Below are positions 1-7,887 of a DNA stretch of 64,000 nt, piece by piece (position 1 is the first letter of the stretch; each line of letters opens with the position of its first letter). The translations under genes were made by a program, and so were the position numbers. The notes beneath the pieces were generated by a model. That model saw nothing but the letters and a program-made list of their open reading frames with translations, was not told the DNA's origin and did no database searches. Source of the stretch: Amycolatopsis thermophila (GTDB lineage: Bacteria > Actinomycetota > Actinomycetes > Mycobacteriales > Pseudonocardiaceae); assembly GCF_030814215.1 (NCBI RefSeq), contig NZ_JAUSUT010000001.1:496001-560000 (forward strand). The letters run 5' to 3'.

Positions 1-121
1 GGGTCCGGGCGGCGACGAGCGCGATGATGTCCAGGAACTCCCCGGCCGGCCGCGCCCGTCCCTTGGTCAGCGCGTACAGCCGGACCATCGGCCCGGACTC
101 GTCGCCGTACCAGTCGCTCAC
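1..121 (-). CDS. DUF742 protein (CvnC-like), partial
   Basis: Only about 40 codons lie inside the window; the gene runs off the left edge. The GTG start at 119-121 overlaps the Roadblock gene stop by four bases (GTGA), so the two are translationally coupled. The readable N-terminus contains VRLYALTKGR, which fits the DUF742 family found third in actinobacterial conservons. In those operons the kinase, Roadblock, DUF742 and a small GTPase form a membrane-associated signalling complex. The GTPase gene would be expected further left. Confidence 0.75.
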   Translation of the reverse strand, partial: MSDWYGDESGPMVRLYALTKGRARPAGEFLDIIALVAART

Positions 122-528
122 GTTCCCGTCCGGTCCAGGCGGGGCGCGGTGTACATGTGCTCGCCGACCTGCGCGACGAGCCTGGCCATCTCGTAGGCGA
201 CCAGGCCGATGTCCGTGCCCGCCTCGGCGAACACGGACAGGCACGTCCCGCCTCCCGCGGTGATGACGAACAGGAAACCGCCGTCCAGCTCGACCATCGT
301 CTGCCGGACCGACCCGGCGTCGAAGTGCCTGCCCGCGCCCTTCGCGAGGCTGTTCAGCGCCGACGACACCGCGGCGAGGTGTTCGCTCTCCTCGCGGGTC
401 ATCCCCGTCGAGGTGGCCATCGCCAGTCCGTCGTTGGACAGCAGCAGCGCGCTGCGGACCCGTGGCGCGTTGCCCACCAGCTCGTCCAGGAGCCAGGAGA
501 GCTCCCGGCTGTTCTCGGTGGCCTCCAC
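118..528 (-). CDS. Roadblock/LC7 domain protein (CvnB-like)
   Basis: A 136-residue single-domain protein of the Roadblock/LC7 (MglB-like) family. The pattern LSWLLDELVGNAPRVRSALL followed by SNDGLAMA is typical of conservon B proteins, which act with a partner small GTPase. It lies 19 bases downstream of the sensor kinase gene and overlaps the DUF742 gene by four bases. The family assignment is secure from sequence pattern and context. The signal it relays is unknown. Confidence 0.88.
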   Translation of the reverse strand: MEATENSRELSWLLDELVGNAPRVRSALLLSNDGLAMATSTGMTREESEHLAAVSSALNSLAKGAGRHFDAGSVRQTMVELDGGFLFVITAGGGTCLSVFAEAGTDIGLVAYEMARLVAQVGEHMYTAPRLDRTGT

Positions 529-547
529 CGTGTGACCCCTCTCGTCG

Positions 548-2833
548 TCATGCGTTGCGTCCGCGCGTGAAACCCTGTTGCAGCGCGGACATCGTGGCGC
601 GCGCTTCCTCCGGCGACGCCCAGGGCGGCGCCGCCTCCTCGCGTGTGGCGGTGCCGGACGCCTCGCGCAGGCCGGGCGCGAGGTGCGCCTGCCGTTTGCG
701 GCGTGGCAGGCCGCCGGTGACGTCGTCGTCCACCGGCGCCGGGGCCGGTTCGGCGGGCGGCGGGCCCGGTTCGGGGGGCGGCGGGGGCGCCGCCGGCCGC
801 GGCGGGGGACGGTGCCGCCCGTTGTCGCGGGCGGGCGCCGGCCGTGCCGGGGTCTTGCGGGCCCGGACCGCGGGGACCTCCCCTTCGGCGGGAGCCGGGT
901 CGGCCCGGGTGAGCAGCGTGGTGGGCAGCAGCACGACGGCGGTCGTGCCGCCGTAGGCCGACCGGCGCAGCGTCACGGTGATGCCCTGGCGCTTGGCCAG
1001 CCTGCTGATCACGTAGAACCCGAGCTGCTCGCCGTCGAACAGGTCGAGCTGGTGCGCCTCGGCGATCCGCCGGTTCGCCTCGGCCAGCCGCTCCGCGCCC
1101 ATGCCCAGTCCGCGGTCCTCGATCTCCACCACGAACCCGGCGCCGACCGCTTCGCCGTGCACGAGCACGGTGGTGTTCGGCGGGGAGAACGCCGTCGCGT
1201 TCTCGACCAGCTCGGCGATCATGTGGGTGAGGTCGGCCACGGCGGTGCCCTGGACGGCGACCTCGGCCATCCGGTGCACCTCGACCCGCTGGAACTCCTC
1301 GACCTCGGCCACCGCGGCGCGGACGATGTTCATCAGCGGCACGGGTTTGCTCCACGTGCGGCCGGGGGCGGCGCCGGACATGATGATCAGCCCTTCGGCG
1401 TGGCGGCGCATGCGGGCCGCGAGGTGGTCGAGCCGGAACAGGTCCTCCAGCTCGGCCGGCTCCTCGGTGCGGCGCTCCATCGTGTCGAGCAGGCTGAGCT
1501 GGCGGTGCACCAGCGACTGGCTGCGGCGGGCGAGCGTCACGAACACGCCGGACACACCGGTGAGCAGTTCCGCGCGTTCGGCGGCGGCGGTCAGCGCGGC
1601 GCGCTGCACGGCGTTGAGGGCCGCCCCGACCTGCCCGATCTCGCCCTCGCCGGGTGGCACCACCGGCACGTCGGCGTCCACGTCGATCTTCTCGCCGGCG
1701 CGCAGCCTGCGCATCGCCCGGGGCAGCCGCCGGTTGGCGAGTTCGAGGGCCGAGTCGCGCAGGCCCACCAGCTCGATCACCAGGCCGCGTCCGATCTGCA
1801 CGGAGATCAGCAGCGCCACCAGCACGGCGGCGAGACCGAGCAGGACGGTGATCGCGCTCTCGGTCAGCGCCGCGGTGCCCGCGTCGTCCGCCTCCGCCGA
1901 CGCGGAGGTGACCGCGCCCGAGCGGACGGCCGCGAGGTCACGGGTGACCTGGTTGACCGCCGCGGCCCACTGACCGGAGGTGACCGCCGTGGCCAGGGCA
2001 CGGCCGGAGGTGTCGGTCTGCGCCGCGTTCTGCAGGTCGGCGAGTTTGCGGGCGGAGTCACCGGTGACCACGTCGTCGAACGCGGCGAGCTGGGCCGGCG
2101 GCAGCTCGGACAGCAGGCCGGCGGTCAGGACGCGCTGCCCGCCGACGGCGTCGGTGAAGGTTCGGTGGATGTCGGCGGTCGAGCGGCCCGCGGCGGCCGC
2201 CTGCGCCGCGGCGTCCTGCCGGGCGAGCATGTCGCCGACGCGGCCGAGGGACGGGACGGCCCGGGCGGCCGCGATGCCCCTGACGTCGGCGAGAGCGACC
2301 TGGGCCGCGAACGCCTTGTCGATGGCGGCGGAGAAGGCGTCGAAGGTGGCGCGCCAGTCGGCCTGGCGGGCGGTCAGGGCGTCCTGGCCGTCGCCGAGCC
2401 GCGGGACCTCGGCGAGCACGTCGGCCAGCCGCCGGTTCAGCTCCGGCGCCCGGCCGGTGAGGTCGGCGGTCACCTGCGTGATGCCGTCCTGGAGCGTCGC
2501 GAGCGCAGTGCTCGTCTGGGCGTGCCGCTGCTGGAGCGCGGGCAGGTCGCCGGTTCCGGCGAGGTAGGAGGCAGCGGCCGCGCGTTCGGCCTGCAGGCCG
2601 GCCACGAGGTCGCTGACGGGCCCGGTGAGGTGGGCGTCGAGCTGCTCGATCTGCCGCTGGTTCCACGCGCTCTGCACGGCCGAAACCGCGGCCAGGCCCC
2701 ACAGCACCATGAGCGAGACGACGGGCACCATCAGCAGCGCGACGATCTTCGCCCGGACCGACCGGGGTCTGAGCCGGTCGAGGAGTCCCGGCTCGGGGGA
2801 AATCCGGGCAGGTTCTTCTCGGCGCTCGGACAT
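548..2833 (-). CDS. Conservon sensor histidine kinase (CvnA-like, nitrate-sensor type)
   Basis: A 761-residue membrane sensor kinase. A transmembrane segment sits near residues 30-50, then a long helical extracytoplasmic region of the nitrate/nitrite-sensing type, a second membrane segment near 320-345, a HAMP-like linker and a HATPase domain with N-box LVENATAF and G-box DRGLGMG. The C-terminal 150 residues are Pro/Ala-rich and disordered. It is the first gene of the kinase-Roadblock-DUF742 set. Like other CvnA proteins it lacks an obvious partner response regulator nearby. The ligand cannot be told from sequence. Confidence 0.87.
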   Translation of the reverse strand: MSERREEPARISPEPGLLDRLRPRSVRAKIVALLMVPVVSLMVLWGLAAVSAVQSAWNQRQIEQLDAHLTGPVSDLVAGLQAERAAAASYLAGTGDLPALQQRHAQTSTALATLQDGITQVTADLTGRAPELNRRLADVLAEVPRLGDGQDALTARQADWRATFDAFSAAIDKAFAAQVALADVRGIAAARAVPSLGRVGDMLARQDAAAQAAAAGRSTADIHRTFTDAVGGQRVLTAGLLSELPPAQLAAFDDVVTGDSARKLADLQNAAQTDTSGRALATAVTSGQWAAAVNQVTRDLAAVRSGAVTSASAEADDAGTAALTESAITVLLGLAAVLVALLISVQIGRGLVIELVGLRDSALELANRRLPRAMRRLRAGEKIDVDADVPVVPPGEGEIGQVGAALNAVQRAALTAAAERAELLTGVSGVFVTLARRSQSLVHRQLSLLDTMERRTEEPAELEDLFRLDHLAARMRRHAEGLIIMSGAAPGRTWSKPVPLMNIVRAAVAEVEEFQRVEVHRMAEVAVQGTAVADLTHMIAELVENATAFSPPNTTVLVHGEAVGAGFVVEIEDRGLGMGAERLAEANRRIAEAHQLDLFDGEQLGFYVISRLAKRQGITVTLRRSAYGGTTAVVLLPTTLLTRADPAPAEGEVPAVRARKTPARPAPARDNGRHRPPPRPAAPPPPPEPGPPPAEPAPAPVDDDVTGGLPRRKRQAHLAPGLREASGTATREEAAPPWASPEEARATMSALQQGFTRGRNA

Positions 2834-2871
2834 GCTTTCTCCAATTGCGAATAAAATCGGGGTCGAGTTCG

Positions 2872-3603
2872 TCAGACCGGCAATTCCGGCGTTTTCTGCG
2901 GCCCCGGGGAAAGCGCGACGAACGCGGAGGTCAGGAATAGGTAGGAACCGAGTACGACGGTGAGCGGGAACACGAACTGCATCGGGGTGGCGCCGGCGGC
3001 GGAATGCCCGGCGTGCACCTCGACGCTGACCGCGGCCATTCCGGTGTAGTGCATCGCGCTGACCGCGACGCCCATCACCAGCGACGCGCCGACCGCGGCC
3101 GCCTTGCCGTGGATGTTCAGGGTGGCCCAGAGCGCGGCGGTCGCGGCGGCGATGGCGATGGCGACCGAGAGCGTGACGACGCCCGGGTCGTAGCTCACCT
3201 GACCGGACATGCGCATCGCGGCCATGCCGATGTAGTGCATGGCGGCGACGCCCAGTCCGGCGACGATTCCTCCAATGAGGACGGAGAGTGTTTTCGAGGC
3301 CAGGTAACCGACGGCGAACACCCCGATGCCGACGACGACGATCGCGACGAGGAGACTGAGCACGGTCAGCGGGACGTCGTAGCGGATCTCAGTGCCCGTG
3401 ACCCCGAACCCGAGCATCGCGATGAAGTGCATGGTCCAGATCCCGGTGCCGATGGCCATCGCGCCGTTGATCAGCCAGTTGCGACGGGACCGTCCGGTCG
3501 CGGACAGAGCTCGCACCATGCACCGGAGACCGAGTGCGCTGCCGACACACGCCATCACGTAGGAGAGAACGGGCGTGATCCAGCCAAAGGTCAATTCCGT
3601 CAT
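2872..3603 (-). CDS. MHYT domain integral membrane protein
   Basis: A 243-residue protein with about seven transmembrane helices and three MHYT-type repeats visible as MHFIAM, MHYIGM and MHYTGM. The family is proposed to bind metal (copper) through these Met/His motifs and to sense small molecules such as oxygen, CO or NO. Here it is a stand-alone sensor domain with no attached GGDEF, EAL or kinase. It lies 38 bases upstream of the conservon kinase on the same strand, so it may feed a signal into that system; this coupling is inference. Confidence 0.85.
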   Translation of the reverse strand: MTELTFGWITPVLSYVMACVGSALGLRCMVRALSATGRSRRNWLINGAMAIGTGIWTMHFIAMLGFGVTGTEIRYDVPLTVLSLLVAIVVVGIGVFAVGYLASKTLSVLIGGIVAGLGVAAMHYIGMAAMRMSGQVSYDPGVVTLSVAIAIAAATAALWATLNIHGKAAAVGASLVMGVAVSAMHYTGMAAVSVEVHAGHSAAGATPMQFVFPLTVVLGSYLFLTSAFVALSPGPQKTPELPV

Positions 3604-4081
3604 CGAGCCGCTTCAGTCCTTCGTCCAGGTGCCTTACCGAAAAGCCAAACCACCCCCAGGCTTGATCGAGGACCTTAAGTGAAGAAGCTTCAGATCTCAA
3701 TAATACTGACAAGTAGGTTGCGCCTGGTGAACAGATCACAGGGAGCGTCCCGGTTCGGTTTCTGGTCCACGATCGCGTTGAACACAATTACGATGAGCGT
3801 GACGGAAATTGATGCGCCAGCTCAGAGGTGGCGCCCTCGGCGAGGCGGCACGTGCACCCGGACAGCGGGGGCCGATACGGGACCATCACGTGGCGTGACG
3901 GGCTGAACGCCCAATGCGAACTGTGATCTACGCGGTAGTGAAGTGAAGGGAGCAAGCGAGCCCGGCGAGGACGGTGGTCATCACTCTCGACGACCGAGGC
4001 GAGATATGGAGAACCTGAAAGGCGAGCGGCCTCGGCCGGGCAACGCTTGTTGCACAGCGCGGCTGCGGGGCCGTAAGTGTG
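3604..4081. other. Intergenic region, no gene recognised
   Basis: About 480 bases between the MHYT gene and tRNA-Pro. No reading frame here looks protein-like. The part near 3690-3720 is AT-richer than its surroundings and probably holds the leftward promoter for the MHYT/conservon operon, but no clear -35/-10 pair could be assigned. Confidence 0.4.
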
Positions 4082-4158
4082 TGGTCGGGATGACAGGATT
4101 TGAACCTGCGACCCTCCGCTCCCAAAGCGGATGCGCTACCAAGCTGCGCCACATCCCG
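4082..4158 (-). tRNA. tRNA-Pro (TGG anticodon)
   Basis: On the minus strand a complete cloverleaf can be read. The acceptor stem CGGGATG pairs with CATCCCG, the anticodon loop reads CTTTGGGAG with anticodon TGG, the T arm is GGTTCAAATCC, and CCA is encoded. It reads away from the neighbouring tRNA-Gly. A TAGAGT -10-like box at 4188-4193 on the minus strand could be its promoter. Confidence 0.95.
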
Positions 4159-4187
4159 GCGCCCCGGGAGGCCGGGGCGGTGCGATC

Positions 4188-4210
4188 ACTCTAGCGCGAG
4201 CCGCTAGACT
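4188..4210. promoter_or_regulatory. Divergent -10 boxes between two tRNA genes
   Basis: TAGAGT on the minus strand (4188-4193) and TAGACT on the plus strand (4205-4210) lie at suitable distances upstream of tRNA-Pro and tRNA-Gly. Neither has a convincing -35 box, so the call rests on -10 match and position. Confidence 0.35.
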
Positions 4211-4240
4211 CGCAGACGCGCCCGGGCGATACGGGTGCGT

Positions 4241-4314
4241 GCGGGCGTAGCTCAATGGTAGAGCCCCAGTCTTCCAAACTGGTGGTGCGGGTTCGATTCC
4301 CGTCGCCCGCTCCA
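4241..4314 (+). tRNA. tRNA-Gly (TCC anticodon), likely integration target
   Basis: A complete cloverleaf: acceptor stem GCGGGCG with CGCCCGC, anticodon loop CTTCCAA with anticodon TCC, T arm GGTTCGATTCC, discriminator T and encoded CCA. The tyrosine integrase begins about 280 bases downstream, the usual arrangement where an element has inserted at a tRNA 3' end and restored the tRNA. Confidence 0.95.
4280..4314 (+). other. Putative attL core in the tRNA-Gly 3' half
   Basis: Tyrosine integrases next to a tRNA usually recombine within the anticodon-to-3'-end part of that tRNA. By position this segment would be the left attachment core. No second copy of it was seen in the remaining window, which fits a right end beyond base 64000. 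The boundaries are inferred and not measured from a direct repeat. Confidence 0.4.
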
Positions 4315-4591
4315 TAGTTTCGGCAGGTCAAGGCCCATCCGGGGAGGCGCCTGTCCCCACGGGGCGCCAAAGGTGTCCCCATGATCTTGAAACTTCGGCA
4401 ATACTGCTGCTCATGCGCCTTGATCCACGCCCGCCACCCTCCTGAGGGCAGGCCCATCCGACACGGTCGGACCGCAGTCGCCGAATCTCACCCCCGCCAG
4501 CCCCCACCCTCGGAGTCCCCGCCTCCGCCGCCGCGCCCAGATGCGCTCCGCCGGCGTGCGGGCCCCACGACCTGGAAGCACGAGCACCCCA

Positions 4592-5749
4592 GTGGCAAGC
4601 ATCGAAGAGCGCCCCCGCAGGAACGGCACGGTGGGCTATCGCGTCACCTGGCGCGACCCGGACACCAGAAGGAAGGACTCTCTCACCTTCGACGACCCCG
4701 AGGACGCGAAGCGGCTCAAGAAGCTCCTCGACGCCAACGGGCAGCGGCTCGTCGAAGCGCAGAAGGTGATGGCGTCGATCAAGAACCAGGTGCCCACCAT
4801 CGCGGAACTCATCGAACACCACATCGAGCACCTGACCGGTGTGCAGCCCCGCACGAAACGGGATTACCGGCGCGACGCCAAGCGTCACATCAACCCCCAC
4901 CTCGGTGCCATCCCGGTCGACGCTCTCGACCGGGACCGCGTGAAGCGCTGGGTGAACGACCTCACAGGCAAGATGTCGGGTAAGACGCTGGCGAACGTGC
5001 ACTCCCTGTTGTCCGCTGCGCTCCAGGAGAGCATCCCGAAGTGGCGCGAGGACAACCCGGCGAAGGGCATCCGCATGCCCCAGCACGTGCCCGAGGAAGC
5101 GGTCTTCCTGACCCCCGGCGAGTTCAACCTCCTGCTCGCCAAGGTGCGAGCCCCATACCGGCTCTTCATCAAGTTCCTCGCCTCCACCGGCCTCCGTTGG
5201 GGTGAGGCCGTCGTGCTCACCCCGGACGACTTCAACCTCCTCAACCCCACGCCCACCGTGCGGGTCTCGAAGGCCCTCAAGGAGGATGCGAACGGCCGCG
5301 ACGTCGTCGGCGTCCCGAAGAGCCGAAAGAGCGTGCGGACCGTCTCACTACCGGCGTCGCTAGTCCCAGAGCTATCCCTGGAGATGATCGGCAAGGCCAG
5401 CGACGACCTGGTGTTCACCGGGCCGCAGGGCGGCCAACTTCGCAACAACCACTTCTGGGAGCGGGTGTGGCTACCCGCCGTCAACGCGGCGAACGCCGAC
5501 ATCGACAAGCAAGGACGGCCGTTCCCCCGGGAACTGCGGCTGAACAAGAACCCGCGGATCCACGACCTCCGGCACACGCACGCTTCCTGGATGATCGCGG
5601 CCGGTGTGGACCTTCCAACCCTGCAGCGCAGGCTTGGACACGAGTCCATCAAGACGACCGTGGACCGGTACGGGCACCTGCTGCCGGACCAGCTCAAGAA
5701 GGCCGCGGAAGCGGCCGAGGCCACGCTCAGCGGCGCGCTCGCGGGCTGA
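4592..5749 (+). CDS. int: Tyrosine recombinase, phage integrase
   Basis: A 385-residue integrase that would catalyse site-specific integration at tRNA-Gly. The GTG start at 4592 is preferred because the protein then begins VASIEERPRRNG, a normal N-terminus for this family; an upstream ATG at 4541 adds only Pro/Arg-rich residues. An Arg-rich N-terminal arm-binding region is followed by a SAM-like core-binding domain (about 68-150). The catalytic domain shows Arg202 in TGLRWGE, HDLRH at 324-328, His350 in LGHES and the nucleophile Tyr360. No frameshift is visible, so it should be active. A strong terminator lies just downstream. Confidence 0.95.
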   Translation: MASIEERPRRNGTVGYRVTWRDPDTRRKDSLTFDDPEDAKRLKKLLDANGQRLVEAQKVMASIKNQVPTIAELIEHHIEHLTGVQPRTKRDYRRDAKRHINPHLGAIPVDALDRDRVKRWVNDLTGKMSGKTLANVHSLLSAALQESIPKWREDNPAKGIRMPQHVPEEAVFLTPGEFNLLLAKVRAPYRLFIKFLASTGLRWGEAVVLTPDDFNLLNPTPTVRVSKALKEDANGRDVVGVPKSRKSVRTVSLPASLVPELSLEMIGKASDDLVFTGPQGGQLRNNHFWERVWLPAVNAANADIDKQGRPFPRELRLNKNPRIHDLRHTHASWMIAAGVDLPTLQRRLGHESIKTTVDRYGHLLPDQLKKAAEAAEATLSGALAG

Positions 5750-5765
5750 CTGATCCCCACTGCCG

Positions 5766-5795
5766 AGAGCCCCTGCACACGGGTGCAGGGGCTCT
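5766..5795. terminator. Bidirectional terminator after integrase
   Basis: A perfect 13-base-pair stem (AGAGCCCCTGCAC with its complement) with a four-base loop. It sits between the convergent ends of the integrase and the minus-strand 85-residue gene, so it can end transcription from both sides. Confidence 0.8.
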
Positions 5796-5809
5796 GGCGT
5801 CTTCGGGGG

Positions 5810-6067
5810 TCAGGCGTCGCCGCGCCACTGGCCGTCGTACCAGCCGGCATCCGGGTCCGGTGGCAGGTCCTCGTCGTAGGCCGAGGCGATCAGCGCGAGG
5901 CCGAGCGCGTAGCGCTGCACTGCTGGCATCGATCCAACGTCCTGGCCATCGATCTCAAGGTTCCCGCCGACGACGCGGGCCCAGCGTTCGCCGCGGATGA
6001 CCCACAGCGGCGGCCAGCTGTCGGGCCGACACTCGGGCAGGGTGATAGTGATCTTCTTCTCAGACAT
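5810..6067 (-). CDS. Small hypothetical protein
   Basis: An 85-residue acidic protein, starting MSEKKITITLPE and rich in Trp near the C-terminus. No known domain or membrane segment was recognised. It ends at the shared terminator after the integrase and lies downstream of the TetR-type regulator on the same strand. Codon use and a clean start support a real gene; the function is unknown. Confidence 0.55.
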   Translation of the reverse strand: MSEKKITITLPECRPDSWPPLWVIRGERWARVVGGNLEIDGQDVGSMPAVQRYALGLALIASAYDEDLPPDPDAGWYDGQWRGDA

Positions 6068-6097
6068 GGGTACGCACCCTACGGCGGTGCGGCGCCC

Positions 6098-6697
6098 CTA
6101 CGCGGCCGCGTGCACCCCGTACTTAACCGCCGCCAAACGGGCCTCGAGCCCGTCGACCAGCAGCTGCACGCCTTCGCGGAACTGGGCCGTGCCGTCGACC
6201 TCGACGGACGCGACGTCGGCCACCGCCTCCTCCACGAGCACCAACGAGCAGAGCGAGCTGACAACCCGGCATGCCTGCCGCTCCGGCTCGCGGAACCCGG
6301 CCGCGTCGAGGACCCGGACGGCCGGGCCACGGATGCCCTCCGGCAGGGATCCGCACGCGGCCTGGGCAGCGAGGTGGCGGGCGACGCCTCGGATGGGCAC
6401 CAGCCGCTCCTCCAGCACCTCGGCCGCCTGCCGGATCCAGTCCTGCCACGAGTCGGCCTCCGCGGGGACGGGGATCTTGTCGACGATCGCTTCGACCACC
6501 TGGCGCACCACCTCAGCGCGGTCCCCGACGTGGTGGTAGATGACCGCCGGGTAGGCGCCGATGGCCTCCGCCAGGGCCCTGACCGTCCAGCGGTCCACCC
6601 CGCCGGAGTTGACCGTCAACTCGACGGCGGCCTCCACAATCCGGTCCGCGGATAGCCCCTTCTGGACGCGGGACTGTCCGAGCAGGTTGCTGGTCAT
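6098..6697 (-). CDS. TetR family transcriptional regulator
   Basis: A 199-residue TetR-type repressor. The N-terminal DNA-binding part (about 15-65) has the family pattern: ADRIVEAAVELTV, then WTVRALAEAIGAYPAVIYHH, where the second and recognition helices lie. The C-terminal half is a helical ligand-binding region of the TetR_C type with Cys residues. A good ribosome site (AAGGAAG) precedes the ATG, and the start overlaps the upstream gene stop by four bases. No matching effector gene lies beside it, so target and ligand are unknown. Confidence 0.88.
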   Translation of the reverse strand: MTSNLLGQSRVQKGLSADRIVEAAVELTVNSGGVDRWTVRALAEAIGAYPAVIYHHVGDRAEVVRQVVEAIVDKIPVPAEADSWQDWIRQAAEVLEERLVPIRGVARHLAAQAACGSLPEGIRGPAVRVLDAAGFREPERQACRVVSSLCSLVLVEEAVADVASVEVDGTAQFREGVQLLVDGLEARLAAVKYGVHAAA

Positions 6698-7047
6698 GGC
6701 ACTTCCTTCCAGGGGTTGTCGGCGCCTGCCGCCCCACGGGGTTGTTTCGGCCGGAGGTGTGGTTGCGCAAGACGTCGTTGAGTTCGTCGATCACCTGTTT
6801 CGCAACCAGGTGGCCGACCGCAACCTAAGTTGATCACCAGTGAGAAGGTTAGCTCGCCGCTCAGGGTGTTCACCTTGAGGTGGGTGACCTTCTCGCCGCG
6901 CGGGAGCAGCGCGTGGTAGTCGGCCAGGAATTCGCTCTGGAGCCCGGGTTCGTTACGGATCAGGTCCACGGGGAGGTAGATCCGGGTTGTCCTGCGGGGC
7001 GCCACCGTCCCCATCGTCCTGTTCCGGGTCGGCTGCGAGCCGCCCAC
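6694..7047 (-). CDS. Hypothetical protein, possibly frameshifted
   Basis: A 117-residue reading frame. Residues 15-72 look like a real folded protein (RIYLPVDLIRN, YHALLPRGEKVTHLKV, SGELTFSLVIN). After that the frame becomes Arg/Pro-rich with no pattern. A neighbouring frame from about 6827 reads VAVGHLVAKQVIDELNDVL, a convincing amphipathic helix, which suggests a one-base frameshift. A TACAGT -10 box at 7056-7061 lies only eight bases before the GTG start, so the transcript may be leaderless. It overlaps the TetR start. Function is unknown. Confidence 0.5.
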   Translation of the reverse strand: MGGSQPTRNRTMGTVAPRRTTRIYLPVDLIRNEPGLQSEFLADYHALLPRGEKVTHLKVNTLSGELTFSLVINLGCGRPPGCETGDRRTQRRLAQPHLRPKQPRGAAGADNPWKEVP

Positions 7048-7055
7048 CGCCCTGC

Positions 7056-7061
7056 ACTGTA
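7056..7061 (-). promoter_or_regulatory. -10 box for a near-leaderless transcript
   Basis: TACAGT on the minus strand, eight bases before the GTG at 7047. The predicted start of transcription falls within two or three bases of the start codon. No matching -35 was seen. Confidence 0.4.
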
Positions 7062-7077
7062 GGGTCCCCGGCCGGGT

Positions 7078-7353
7078 TCAGGGGCGACGGTCCGGCCGGG
7101 GACCCAACCCCTCGATCATGATGGGCGGATCCACCCGGTCGGCGTGCACGTCCAGCTCCGCCGCGACCTCACGCAGCAGGTTCGACATCTCCCGCAGCTC
7201 GGCGGGCGGGAAGGTGCCGTGAGCCTCCTGGTGCCGCTGGAGCCGGTCCAGCACGTGCCCCATGCCATCCGCCATCGTGCGCAACATCGCGAGAAGCCGG
7301 AACTCCTCGACAGCGACGTCGTCCACCCCGCGCACGACCGGGTCTCGCCTCAC
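7078..7353 (-). CDS. Hypothetical helical protein
   Basis: A 91-residue protein. The GTG start at 7353 overlaps the upstream gene stop (GTGA) and begins just before VEEFRLLAMLRTMADG; longer upstream starts read only Arg/Pro-rich shadow sequence. The body is predicted helical (HVLDRLQRHQEAHG, LREMSNLLREVAAELD). No domain was recognised. It is translationally coupled to the 108-residue gene and may belong to the regulatory cargo next to the XRE regulator. Confidence 0.6.
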   Translation of the reverse strand: MRRDPVVRGVDDVAVEEFRLLAMLRTMADGMGHVLDRLQRHQEAHGTFPPAELREMSNLLREVAAELDVHADRVDPPIMIEGLGPRPDRRP

Positions 7354-7676
7354 ACCGCGCCCACGAGTGCGCGCGGCAGCGTCCCGCTGTGCCCCAACCA
7401 CACGACCTGCCGGCCCGGGGTGCGTTGGACCGGTACGGGCTGGCTTTCCCACGACACACACCCCGGGCAGCGGTCGGTGTGCAGGCGCAGGAACGACAGG
7501 CGATAGCGCTCGTGCTCGATCGTGTAGCGCCACTCCTTGTCGGCGCACACGGGCGTCAGCACGGCGCATGCCGGGGTGGCCAGTTCAGCCCGCCGGTAGC
7601 GGTGGACAAGACCGTCTTCGTGGTAGCGGCGCAGCTCGGTGGCCGGCCCGTAGTCGATCTGGAGGCGCGCGCTCAC
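7350..7676 (-). CDS. Hypothetical protein with Cys pair
   Basis: A 108-residue protein with two well-formed motifs: RYHEDGLVHRYRRAEL and LHTDRCPGCVSWE. The CPGC pair could bind metal or be redox-active, but no family was recognised. It is transcribed divergently from the XRE regulator gene. A TTGACA -35-like box inside the shared element at 7784-7789 lies about 110 bases upstream of its start. It is coupled to the 91-residue gene downstream. Confidence 0.6.
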   Translation of the reverse strand: MSARLQIDYGPATELRRYHEDGLVHRYRRAELATPACAVLTPVCADKEWRYTIEHERYRLSFLRLHTDRCPGCVSWESQPVPVQRTPGRQVVWLGHSGTLPRALVGAV

Positions 7677-7779
7677 GACTCGCCCCGCAACGCTGCGACG
7701 GCTGGACGGCGGAACGTCCGGTTGATCTCCACTCCCCCAGCTTTGAGGTGAGGGCCTCGCCGCTACAGGGCATCGAATC

Positions 7780-7821
7780 GGGATGTCAAGGGGAGCATTT
7801 GGGGAGGGTTGCGGGGAGGTT
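7780..7821. promoter_or_regulatory. Shared operator/promoter element, copy 1
   Basis: GGGATGTCAAGGGGAG at 7780-7795, followed by the G-rich segment GGGTTGCGGGGAGG, closely matches a second copy at 12669-12705 upstream of the RiPP precursor. On the minus strand both contain CCCCTTGACATCCC with a TTGACA -35. Copy 1 lies between the divergent 108-residue gene and the XRE regulator. The simplest reading is a site for the XRE regulator. Confidence 0.55.
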
Positions 7822-7887
7822 CCCGACTACCGGCTGGCTACCAAGAGTGTCAAACTGCGTACAACCAACAGCCAGCCCGGAGTCTGC

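Noticed and set aside
578-2854. Long open frame of 758 codons opposite the sensor kinase gene
   Set aside because: It is Arg/Gly/His-rich with no domain, and lies exactly antisense to a gene with clear kinase motifs. High GC leaves such frames open by chance.
6513-6794. Separate 93-codon gene beginning MIDELNDVL
   Set aside because: Only its first part is protein-like; the rest is a shadow of the TetR gene. It is better explained as the shifted end of the upstream gene.
7078-7569. Longer version of the 91-residue protein starting at 7569
   Set aside because: The added N-terminal 72 residues are Arg/Ala/Pro-rich and are only the shadow of the overlapping 108-residue gene; the GTGA overlap gives a better start.
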